Shown: positions 16,314-23,633 of the stretch, in pieces
How positions within the stretch are numbered: the stretch's first letter is position 1
How the letters are laid out: every line of letters begins with the position of its first letter
NCBI GenBank assembly: GCA_011391255.1
Contig: JAABQV010000026.1
Coordinates: 1-32,092, forward strand
Origin: Dechloromonas sp.
GTDB lineage: Bacteria; Pseudomonadota; Gammaproteobacteria; Burkholderiales; Rhodocyclaceae
Direction: 5' to 3'
Length of the DNA: 32,092 nucleotides
Program-made: the position numbers and the translations under genes
The notes under the pieces: generated by a model
Told to the model about the DNA's origin: nothing
Database searches by the model: none
Seen by the model: the letters and a program-made list of their open reading frames with translations, nothing else

Positions 16314-19078
16314 GTTTGGCCGGGCCTGATGACGAGCCAGCTGGCCGGCGCTTTCCACCCGGCCAGCCATTCGCGAAACGCCGATGGTGGCATCGGACGG
16401 GCGATTCCATAGCCCTGAGCATGCGTGCAGCCGAGGTCAAGCAGCATGTCACCGAGTTCGGTGCTCTCGACGCCCTCGGCAATCACTGAGCGGTTAAATG
16501 CCTGGGCAAGGCCGATAACGCCTTTGACAATGGCCAGATCTTCAGCGTCGATCTTCATGTCGCGGACAAAAGACTGGTCGATTTTTAGCGTTTCGGCAGG
16601 TAGATGCTTGAGGTAAAGCAGCGATGAGTAGCCGGTGCCAAAGTCGTCGAGCGCGAAAGAGATCCCAAGCTGGCGGCAGGACTCGATGACTTCGGAGACG
16701 TGCGCGGTATCAGATAGTGCGGCAGTCTCAAGAATTTCCAGCTCGATGCGTCCGTGTGGCAGGGTCGGGTGCAGACTCAACATCTGCCCCAGTCGGGCGG
16801 TAAAGTCGGGTAGCGAGAGGTGGCGCGCGGCAATGTTTACGCTGATCGACAGGTGCAGCCCCTGATGGTGCCAGGCATCGGCTTGCCGCAAAGCTTCACG
16901 GATCACCCAGTCGCCCAGCGTAATCGCGAAATCATTGTTTTCGGTAAGCGGCAGGAACTCGGCCGGAGAGACCAGACCGCGTTCCGGGTGGCGCCAGCGA
17001 ATCAGGGCTTCGGCGCCGGTTACGATACCGCGCGGCATATCCACCTTGGGTTGGTAGTGGAGCTCGAACTCCTGATTGACCAAGGCTGTTTCGAGCGCCT
17101 TGATTGCCGCCAGTTCGGCGCGCGCCGCCTGATCTTTCATCGGGTCAAAGAGGAAGTAGCGATTACGCCCGGTTTGCTTGGCGATATACATCGCCTGGTC
17201 GGCATGGCGCAGCAGCAAGTCGGGGTCGACGCCGTCATCAGGAAAAACAGTGACACCGACGCTGGCTGAAATGGTCAGCAGGTTCCCGTCTATTTCATAA
17301 ATATGACTGGCCTCGGCGAGCACGCGACGGATAACCTCCATGCCCTGTTCGAGGTTGTTCAGGTCGTTAAGCAGAATGACAAACTCGTCACCACCAAGGC
17401 GCGCGAGCGTGTCGGTATCTCGTAAGGTGTTCTGGGTGCGCCGCGAGAAATCGATCAGCAGGCGGTCGCCGGCGGCGTGTCCGTAAGTGTCGTTAACCGC
17501 CTTGAAGCCATCAAGGTCGAGCATGCAGACCGCCAGCTGGGTCTTGTTCCGGCCCGCCTGCGAAATCGACATATGAAGGCGATCATGCAGCAAGGTGCGA
17601 TTGGGAAGCCCGGTCAAGGGGTCAAAGTGTGCCAGCTTTTCGAGATGCTGCTCATGATTTTTTTGCTGACTGATATCAGAAAATATACCGACGTAATGGG
17701 CAATTTCGCCTGATTGGTTACGTACGGAAGAAAGATCGAGAAGCTCGATGTAAGTCTCGCCGGATTTCTTCTGATTCCAGAGTTCGCCGTGCCATTTGCC
17801 GGTTTCGCGCAACTCCTGCCACATTGCTTTATAAAACTCGGGGCTCTGTTGTCCGCCGTTGAGCATCTCTGGGCTGCGGCCGATGACCTCGTCACGCTGA
17901 TAGCCGGTGATGGCTGAAAAGCCTTGATTGGCGTCGACAATCTTGCCGTCCGGGTCAGCGATGATAATGCCTTCGCGCGTATGTCTGAAGACACTCGCCG
18001 CGAGACTAAGCCGCTCCTGACTTTGCGATAGCTCGGCGGTGCGTTGGGCAACACGCAGCTCAAGATGGTCGTGCGCCAGGCGCAATTGCTGGTCTGATTC
18101 CTCCCAGCGCTTGGCAAAGCGCGCCACCAGCGCGATTCCGATGCTGCCGGTGACGATCAGAATAATGGCGACGAGCAGCGTAATTTGGCGGACAGCAGGG
18201 GCGATTTCAGCAGTGATTGAATCCAGTCGCCGGGAGAGTACAAACTTCCAGCCGGATTCCAGATGACCAACAAAGCTCAGCCAAACGACGCCTTGGGCAT
18301 CCTCCCATTGGCTGAGTGTGATGTCCTGGCCGCCTTGCTGCGCGTTATCAGGGAAAGGGAAATCGGCCTTTTGCAAAGTCTTGCCGGCACTTATCAGGCT
18401 GCCGTCGCTGTGGCCAATCAACATGCCCTGGCGATCCGCCAGCAAGCCATAGTCAAAGGGAGCGATGTCGCTGGCCGAGAGTAGGCGGGATATCTCGCTC
18501 AAATAAAAAACGCCGCCTAGGTGGCCATAAATTTCACCGCTTGAATCAAGCAGGGGGGTGTCAACAACGACTGCGGGCATGCCGTCCGAGCCGATAATCG
18601 TGTCAGAAAACGCAGTTTTTTTGCTGCTGCTGGCTTCCCTGAAATAAGAACGATCGGCCAGGTTGTATTTTGTGAGTGACTGCTGAACCCTGTAAGGGTG
18701 TGCAATATAGTGGTCGCCATTGGGCAGCAGGATAAAAGCAACGGCCAGATTATTAGGTCCGCCAAGCAGGGCATCGAGGATTATTCGCTTGCTGATCTCG
18801 AGGTCGGGTGGAATGCCGTTCAGTTCGGGATTGATGCGGTCAATAGCAGAAAGTGACGCGAAATCAGGAAGTTGCCCGGTATGGGCCAGTGCCTGAGTAG
18901 CATCATCGAGCTTTGCCTGAATACTGCGTGCAATGCTGCGGACCAGCGCAACATGCTCGGTTGACCAGCGTTCAATAACGAAATCTCGGTGCGAGTGCTC
19001 AACAAATACCCATACCGCTGCCAGCGCGAATAACGCTGGCAAAACAAAAGCTAGCAGAATTTTCTGCTTTAGGGTCAT
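16310..19078 (-). CDS. dCache–PAS–GGDEF–EAL c-di-GMP signalling protein
   Basis: A 922-residue inner-membrane protein. One helix near 7–26 and another at 299–320 flank a periplasmic dCache-type sensor (about 31–295). A PAS/PAC domain follows (about 355–475), then GGDEF and EAL. The cyclase motif GGDEF is intact (562–566) with an RxxD inhibitory site five residues before it (RDTD). The phosphodiesterase domain has EALIRW (690–695), DDFGTGYSSL and the EGVE loop, so both activities look possible; bifunctional proteins of this kind often act mainly as phosphodiesterases. The periplasmic ligand is unknown. Start ATG 19078 has a purine-rich GGAGACAGG stretch upstream. Confidence 0.92.
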   Translation of the reverse strand: MTLKQKILLAFVLPALFALAAVWVFVEHSHRDFVIERWSTEHVALVRSIARSIQAKLDDATQALAHTGQLPDFASLSAIDRINPELNGIPPDLEISKRIILDALLGGPNNLAVAFILLPNGDHYIAHPYRVQQSLTKYNLADRSYFREASSSKKTAFSDTIIGSDGMPAVVVDTPLLDSSGEIYGHLGGVFYLSEISRLLSASDIAPFDYGLLADRQGMLIGHSDGSLISAGKTLQKADFPFPDNAQQGGQDITLSQWEDAQGVVWLSFVGHLESGWKFVLSRRLDSITAEIAPAVRQITLLVAIILIVTGSIGIALVARFAKRWEESDQQLRLAHDHLELRVAQRTAELSQSQERLSLAASVFRHTREGIIIADPDGKIVDANQGFSAITGYQRDEVIGRSPEMLNGGQQSPEFYKAMWQELRETGKWHGELWNQKKSGETYIELLDLSSVRNQSGEIAHYVGIFSDISQQKNHEQHLEKLAHFDPLTGLPNRTLLHDRLHMSISQAGRNKTQLAVCMLDLDGFKAVNDTYGHAAGDRLLIDFSRRTQNTLRDTDTLARLGGDEFVILLNDLNNLEQGMEVIRRVLAEASHIYEIDGNLLTISASVGVTVFPDDGVDPDLLLRHADQAMYIAKQTGRNRYFLFDPMKDQAARAELAAIKALETALVNQEFELHYQPKVDMPRGIVTGAEALIRWRHPERGLVSPAEFLPLTENNDFAITLGDWVIREALRQADAWHHQGLHLSISVNIAARHLSLPDFTARLGQMLSLHPTLPHGRIELEILETAALSDTAHVSEVIESCRQLGISFALDDFGTGYSSLLYLKHLPAETLKIDQSFVRDMKIDAEDLAIVKGVIGLAQAFNRSVIAEGVESTELGDMLLDLGCTHAQGYGIARPMPPSAFREWLAGWKAPASWLVIRPGQT

Positions 19079-19228
19079 CCAAACCTGTCTCCATGAGCCG
19101 CTGCTCGTCGGCGTTTGATTTCATTTAAACACATAAGCTGGGCGGTTTTTCCAGTGACCGGCTTATTTTGCGGTTGCTGCAGGGGGATCGTGTAAAATCA
19201 GCAAACGCTAATAAACAAGGCTTTATCC

Positions 19229-20269
19229 ATGTCTTACCCTTCCTTCTCTGAGATTTCGCGAACTTTTGCACCGGGCTGGTTTGCCTCTGTTATGGGCACC
19301 GCTGTGCTGGCCATGACAACGCATGCGCTGGCCCAGCGCTGGCCCTGGCTATCGATAGTGGCTGATGCGCTGCACTGGTTCAACTCGGCCTTGTTTCTGG
19401 TGCTTGCTGCACCTTGGTTGACGCGCTGGCTGCGCTTCCCGCAGGCGGCGATGCAGACCATGAAGCATCCGCTGCAAGCCAATTTCTACCCGACTTTCTC
19501 GATTGCCCTGTTGGTGCTTGCCGCGCAATGGCTGGTGTTTACGCCCTATATCGAGGTTGCCATGACGCTCTGGTGGCTGGGTGTAGTCCTCCACTTCATT
19601 TTCAGCTTTGCCGTACTTTTTTATATGTTCTCCGGCGAGCATGTTGCGGTCGACCACGTAACCCCGGCCAATTTTATTCCCGCTGTCGGTCTCGTTGTAA
19701 TGCCGTTGGCCGGTACTCAGTTGATGCCGTTCATGCCGGCTTCGCTGCATGAGCTGGTATTGACGATCAACGTCGTCGGCCTTGGTGCGGGCAGCATGAT
19801 GTATGTCGCCCTGCTCGGCATTACCTTCTCGCGCAAATACCTTCATAAGCCGGCACTTGGCATCCTGACGCCCACCATCTGGGTCCACCTGGCGCCGATT
19901 GGCGTCATACCAGTCAGCTTGATGAGCGTCCTCGAGCAACTGCCGTTTCCTGGTGTGCGTGAGTTTGGCGTAGTTTTCATGCTACTGGTTTGGGGTTTTG
20001 GCGTCTGGTGGATGGTGATGGCGATTTTGCTGACCCTGGCGGCACGGGCTGCCGGGCAGATGCCCTTTGCCTTATCCTGGTGGGGGCTGACTTTCCCGGT
20101 TGGTGCCTTCGTCGTTGAGTCGCTACGCCTTTCAAAACTGATCGGCTGGGATTCGCCATTGGTCGTCGGCGTCTTTGCCTGGCTGCTGCTTTGGGGCTTC
20201 TGGTTGGTGACGCTGAACAAGACCTTGCGCGGCGTGATCAGCGGAGAAATCTTCAAGCCGCATCCATGA
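19229..20269 (+). CDS. TDT/SLAC1-family transporter (TehA-like)
   Basis: A 346-residue protein with about ten membrane helices and FAPGWFASVMGTAVLA near the N-terminus, typical of the tellurite-resistance/dicarboxylate transporter (TDT) family that includes TehA, plant SLAC1 anion channels and yeast Mae1. Such proteins pass anions such as malate, sulfite, nitrate or chloride; the substrate here cannot be told. Sulfite efflux is known in fungal members, which would fit a sulfur theme nearby, but this is speculation. Its TGA overlaps the ATG of the next gene. Confidence 0.85.
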   Translation: MSYPSFSEISRTFAPGWFASVMGTAVLAMTTHALAQRWPWLSIVADALHWFNSALFLVLAAPWLTRWLRFPQAAMQTMKHPLQANFYPTFSIALLVLAAQWLVFTPYIEVAMTLWWLGVVLHFIFSFAVLFYMFSGEHVAVDHVTPANFIPAVGLVVMPLAGTQLMPFMPASLHELVLTINVVGLGAGSMMYVALLGITFSRKYLHKPALGILTPTIWVHLAPIGVIPVSLMSVLEQLPFPGVREFGVVFMLLVWGFGVWWMVMAILLTLAARAAGQMPFALSWWGLTFPVGAFVVESLRLSKLIGWDSPLVVGVFAWLLLWGFWLVTLNKTLRGVISGEIFKPHP

Positions 20270-21120
20270 GCCTGCTTCTGGCGGCGCTGCTGCCACCGGC
20301 TTTACTCTGGGCGCTCAATTTTGGCATCCGGCGCAGCCTGGCCGCTGAACGCGAAGCGGAAACCGCTTATCCCGAAGGCTTGCCGTGGCGTCAGATATAT
20401 ATCCCGACAGCCAACGGCAAGCAACTCTATGGCTGGTTTATCCCCCAGCCAGCAGCGGCGCCGGCGCTGGTCGTCGTGCATGGCTGGAGCGGCAACGCGC
20501 AGATGATGCTGCCGCTTGCCGCTCCGCTCTTCACGGCGGGTTATTCGCTGTTATTCATCGACGCGCGCTGTCATGGTCAAAGTGACAGCGATACGTTCTC
20601 CTCCCTGCCGCGCTTTGCCGAAGATGTCGAGCACGCACTTGGCTGGCTGAGCTTGCAGCCGGAGGCCGCTGGCGTACCCTTGGGTGTAATTGGCCACTCG
20701 GTCGGCGCCGGTGCGGCCTTGCTGGCGGCATCACGCAATCCGAACATCGCGGCGGTCGTCAGTCTCGCCGCCTTTGCCCATCCGGACGGGATAATGCGGC
20801 GCTGGATGGGCTTCAAGCGTATCCCGTTCTGGCCGCTAGGTGCCTACATCCTGTTTTATGTGCAACGGGTGATCGGCTATCGCTTCGACGATATTGCGCC
20901 GATCAATACGATCCCGCAGGTAGCCTGCCCGGTTTTGCTGGTGCATGGCCGGGAAGATGAAACGGTGCCGGTCGCCGAAGCTGAGGCGCTTTACGCACGG
21001 CGCAGCCATGAGCGTGTCGAACTATTGCTGATCCCCGGCAGCCACGACGATTACGGCGATATCGGCTTGCAAATTTCCGCCTTGCCGGCTTTTCTTGATC
21101 GCGCACTGAAGCCGGTTTGA
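20266..21120 (+). CDS. Alpha/beta hydrolase with N-terminal hydrophobic segment
   Basis: A 284-residue hydrolase. An N-terminal hydrophobic stretch (residues 2–19) may anchor it in the membrane. The oxyanion-loop motif VVHGWSGN (70–77), nucleophile Ser145 in GHSVGAG, acid Asp231 in HGREDETVP and base His260 in GSHDDYGD form a complete triad. It resembles the family that includes YfhR/ABHD13-like membrane hydrolases; the substrate is unknown. ATG 20266 overlaps the transporter stop (ATGA), so the pair is an operon. A terminator follows. Confidence 0.85.
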   Translation: MSLLLAALLPPALLWALNFGIRRSLAAEREAETAYPEGLPWRQIYIPTANGKQLYGWFIPQPAAAPALVVVHGWSGNAQMMLPLAAPLFTAGYSLLFIDARCHGQSDSDTFSSLPRFAEDVEHALGWLSLQPEAAGVPLGVIGHSVGAGAALLAASRNPNIAAVVSLAAFAHPDGIMRRWMGFKRIPFWPLGAYILFYVQRVIGYRFDDIAPINTIPQVACPVLLVHGREDETVPVAEAEALYARRSHERVELLLIPGSHDDYGDIGLQISALPAFLDRALKPV

Positions 21121-21135
21121 GGCTGCTTCAGGCGT

Positions 21136-21165
21136 AAAAAAGGGCGGGGAAAACCCGCCCTGTTT
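21136..21165. terminator. Bidirectional terminator between the hydrolase and ccoG
   Basis: Stem GGGCGGG (21142–21148) / CCCGCCC (21154–21160), loop GAAAA. TGTTTT follows on the plus strand and six T on the minus strand (from A at 21136–21141), so it ends both convergent transcripts. Confidence 0.88.
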
Positions 21166-21180
21166 TGGGTGCCAAGGGTA

Positions 21181-22602
21181 TCAGGGCATCATGAACGATG
21201 TTTTTTCACGTACCTGAATGTCCGGATTCGCTTCTGCCTTGATCTCGAAGTGGATCTTGTTGCCACCCTTCTGTCCGGCGTCCGGCGGTACGCGAACGAC
21301 CGTCGCGAAAGATTGCAGTGAGGCAGCCGGGACCTCTACTTCGGTGCTGCCGTCAATGCTGATCCCTGGCAGTCCATCGACAGTGATCTTGTAGCGATGA
21401 GCCCGCTCTTCGGTATTCATGATCTGCAGCGAGTAAACGTTTTCGATCTGGCCATCGTCGGCTTCGCGAGCTAGCGTGGAGCGGTCACGGAGAACATCCA
21501 CCTTGAGTGGTATGCGGTTAGCAAGGAACCAGCCGGAGATGATCGTAATGATGATCATAATCACTGTGTAAAGCAAAATTCGGGGGCGGATAATGTGGCT
21601 GATGATGTCTGCCTTGTCGAGTTTCTGCGCCATCGCGTTTTCAGTCGAGTAACGCACCAGGCCGCGCGGCAGGCCAACCTTGTCCATCACCTGATCGCAG
21701 ACATCAACACAGGCGGCGCAACCGATACACTCGTACTGCAGGCCATTACGGATGTCGATGCCGGTCGGGCAAACCACTACACACTGGCCGCAATCGACGC
21801 AATCGCCCAAGCCGGCAGCTTTCGGATCAACCCCTTTTTTGCGGATGCCACGGGTTTCGCCACGCGCTTCGTCATAGCTGATAACCAGTGTATCGGGGTC
21901 GAACATCACGCTCTGGAAGCGGGCATACGGGCACATGTGTTTGCACACCTGTTCGCGCATATAACCCGCCATCAGGTAGGTAAAGCCGGCGTAGAAGAAA
22001 ATCCAGAAAGTTTCCCAGCCGCCGAGGTTCCAGGTGACGAGGTTATGCGCCAGTTCCTTGACCGGGCTGAAGTAACCGGCCAGTGTGAAGCCAGTCCACA
22101 GTGAGAGAATAATCCAGAGAAAGTGTTTGGTCGCCTTGATGCGGATTTTGCGCGCATTCATTGGCCCCTTGTCCATCTTGATCCGGGCGTTACGATCACC
22201 CTCAACCCAGTTCTCTATCCACATGAAGCATTGGGTATAAACCGTTTGCGGGCACGCGTAACCGCAGAATAGTCGACCGGCGATGGCGGTAACGAGGAAT
22301 AACGCATAGGCAGAGAGAATCAGCAGGATGGCGAGATAAATAACGTCCTGCGGCCAGAAAACCAGGCCAAAAATATAGAACTTTCGCTCCACGAGGTGGA
22401 ACAACAGCGCCTGGCGGTCGTTCCATTCCAGCCACAGGCCACCGTAAAAAACAGCTTGGGTCAGAATGACCAGCATGATGCGCCAATTATCGAAGAGGCC
22501 ACGCGCCCGCTTGGCGTAGATGACCTTGTGCTCTTCGAACGCGCGAATCGGTGCCGGCGTCTGCGGCGGGGGCGTTGCTGATTTGTCTGGAGTGGAGTTC
22601 AT
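21181..22602 (-). CDS. ccoG: Cytochrome c oxidase accessory protein CcoG (FixG/RdxA)
   Basis: A 473-residue membrane ferredoxin-like protein that helps copper delivery during cbb3-type oxidase assembly, probably as a Cu(II) reductase. Several membrane helices lie in the first 230 residues, with the conserved CGYACPQTVYTQCFMWIE segment. Then two 4Fe-4S motifs: CVDCGQCVVVCP and CIGCAACVDVC. A C-terminal immunoglobulin-like domain (FixG_C) follows a last membrane helix. It is not beside ccoNOPQ here. Its ATG overlaps the stop of the persulfide dioxygenase gene (ATGA), so the two are one transcription unit. Confidence 0.94.
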   Translation of the reverse strand: MNSTPDKSATPPPQTPAPIRAFEEHKVIYAKRARGLFDNWRIMLVILTQAVFYGGLWLEWNDRQALLFHLVERKFYIFGLVFWPQDVIYLAILLILSAYALFLVTAIAGRLFCGYACPQTVYTQCFMWIENWVEGDRNARIKMDKGPMNARKIRIKATKHFLWIILSLWTGFTLAGYFSPVKELAHNLVTWNLGGWETFWIFFYAGFTYLMAGYMREQVCKHMCPYARFQSVMFDPDTLVISYDEARGETRGIRKKGVDPKAAGLGDCVDCGQCVVVCPTGIDIRNGLQYECIGCAACVDVCDQVMDKVGLPRGLVRYSTENAMAQKLDKADIISHIIRPRILLYTVIMIIITIISGWFLANRIPLKVDVLRDRSTLAREADDGQIENVYSLQIMNTEERAHRYKITVDGLPGISIDGSTEVEVPAASLQSFATVVRVPPDAGQKGGNKIHFEIKAEANPDIQVREKTSFMMP

Positions 22603-23309
22603 GACAGGCTCGGTGGTGTGGATTGTGAGTATGGTAGGCCGCAGCGCCGATTTATAGCAATAATTTCGGCACTGTGGGGGGGGATTGTGCAGGGTCGCAG
22701 GGCAATGCGGGCAATAAATTCGTCCCGGCTGACGCCGCAGAAAAGCGGATTGTTGCGGCGCTCATCGCCAATGCAACTAACCTGTCGGCCTTGCTGCTCA
22801 TGGCCGGGGTAAAGCAGGGTTTCGTCGGAAAAACGTAATAGTTTACGTGTGATGCTGTCGTAAAGTCGGCCGGCATCAGCGCCGGCGTCGGAAAGGTTGC
22901 CGCAATCGCCGATCAGCAGGCAGTCGCCGGTAAATAGGCGGTCGCCGCATTGGTAGCTTAGGCAGCTTGGCGTATGGCCAGGGGTGGTGATGACTTTAAG
23001 CTGCAGGGTTCCGGCCACAATTTGCTCGCCCTCGCGCAACAGGTGGTCGGCAGTCTCGATTTTTGCGTCGCCGCAGGCGATCATGGCGCCCGTTGCCCGC
23101 CGCAGTTTGCCGGCGGCGCTGACATGGTCAGCGTGCAGATGGGTTTCAAGAATGTTGTCGAGTTGCCATTTCATCTCATCAAGCACGCCCAGATAAAGCG
23201 CCAGATCGTCGTCCACCGGATCAATCATTATCGCGCGGCCGCTCTCGGGGCAGGCAAGGAGGTAAGAGAGTGTCGCCGTCGGGCGATCAAGGAATTGACG
23301 AATTTGCAT
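22599..23309 (-). CDS. pdo: ETHE1-like persulfide dioxygenase (metallo-beta-lactamase fold)
   Basis: A 236-residue protein. Enzymes of this family oxidise glutathione persulfide to sulfite with O2, using one iron. THLHADHVSAAG (56–67) gives the HxHxDH motif; other ligands fit His112 (TPGHTPS), Asp129 (FTGDCLL) and His170 (YPGHE). The ERRNNP segment near 183–188 matches ETHE1 proteins. Unusually, the block that normally reads CGRTDFQ reads CGNLSDAG (136–143). ATG 23309 is chosen because MQIRQFLDR aligns with the family N-terminus; the frame is open further upstream but runs across the sigma-54 promoter. The FisR-like activator gene is divergent, supporting a sulfane-sulfur role. Confidence 0.8.
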   Translation of the reverse strand: MQIRQFLDRPTATLSYLLACPESGRAIMIDPVDDDLALYLGVLDEMKWQLDNILETHLHADHVSAAGKLRRATGAMIACGDAKIETADHLLREGEQIVAGTLQLKVITTPGHTPSCLSYQCGDRLFTGDCLLIGDCGNLSDAGADAGRLYDSITRKLLRFSDETLLYPGHEQQGRQVSCIGDERRNNPLFCGVSRDEFIARIALRPCTIPPHSAEIIAINRRCGLPYSQSTPPSLS

Positions 23310-23480
23310 GGCGCTCAGTGAATAAGGGTGGAAACCGACGGCCACGATGCTGACAAAACGGTGACGACTGCAAAAACTGCCTGCGGGGCTAATAAAGAAT
23401 GCAGTCGGCACTTCATTTGCCAGCCAGCGCTGCGAACAGAAGGAGGGGGGAGTCCATCGCGACAGGTGGATCGGTTTCCG
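23310..23480 (-). promoter_or_regulatory. Long, probably structured 5' leader of the pdo–ccoG transcript
   Basis: From the predicted sigma-54 start (about 23480) to the pdo ATG the leader is about 170 nt. On the minus strand GGAAACCGA at transcript positions about +2 to +10 is exactly complementary to TCGGTTTCC about 20 nt before the ATG (plus-strand 23471–23479 and 23330–23338). A nested 7-bp pair joins 23401–23407 with 23365–23371, and a small GGCA/TGCC hairpin lies at 23407–23421. This would fold the whole leader behind one closing helix. No known riboswitch is recognised. Prediction only. Confidence 0.4.
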
Positions 23481-23490
23481 CTTATCTACT

Positions 23491-23507
23491 ATCAAGTAAC
23501 GTGCCAG
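23491..23507 (-). promoter_or_regulatory. Sigma-54 (-24/-12) promoter for pdo–ccoG
   Basis: On the minus strand CTGGCACG-TTAC-TTGAT. The -24 element matches the consensus YTGGCACG at every position; the -12 element TTGAT differs from TTGCW only at the C. GG and GA are 10 nt apart, as required. The predicted start is near 23480. Confidence 0.75.
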
Positions 23508-23534
23508 CCATGAATCTTTAACCAAATGCAATTA

Positions 23535-23547
23535 AATCAATCGCTTG
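23535..23547 (+). promoter_or_regulatory. IHF-type binding site
   Basis: AATCAATCGCTTG fits the IHF consensus WATCAANNNNTTR at every fixed position. It lies between the repeat sites at 23593–23626 and the -24/-12 promoter at 23491–23507, where IHF bends DNA at sigma-54 promoters. Confidence 0.6.
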
Positions 23548-23592
23548 TGTGGCCAGGACCCCTCCGGCGTGCTGCCTCTGTTTTTATTGTGC

Positions 23593-23626
23593 CATAATTG
23601 ACAGCTATTTTTGACATAATTGACAA
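23593..23626. promoter_or_regulatory. Putative activator (FisR) binding repeats
   Basis: The 11-mer CATAATTGACA occurs twice, at 23593–23603 and 23615–23625, exactly 22 bp apart (two helical turns). The second lies in the near-palindrome TTGACATAATTGACAA (23611–23626), symmetric as TTGnCA-N4-TGnCAA. The sites are about 110–145 bp upstream of the predicted pdo start, a usual distance for sigma-54 enhancers, and end only 7 bp before the regulator's ATG, so self-control is likely. That FisR binds here is inference. Confidence 0.55.
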
Positions 23627-23633
23627 ATACGAC

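Noticed and set aside
23405..23421. Second sigma-54-like element on the plus strand (CGGCAC-N5-TTGCC), pointing towards fisR
   Set aside because: Core spacing is right, but it has mismatches on both sides of GGCAC and in the last base, would give a leader of about 200 nt, and lies inside the pdo leader where the same bases form a small hairpin.
23413..23457. Short leader ORF of 14 codons in the pdo leader (minus strand)
   Set aside because: No ribosome site, no codon pattern suggesting attenuation, and short ORFs of this size are expected by chance.
23310..23531. Open frame extending the persulfide dioxygenase 74 residues upstream
   Set aside because: The extension crosses the -24/-12 promoter and has no family likeness; the ETHE1-type N-terminus begins at the Met at 23309.
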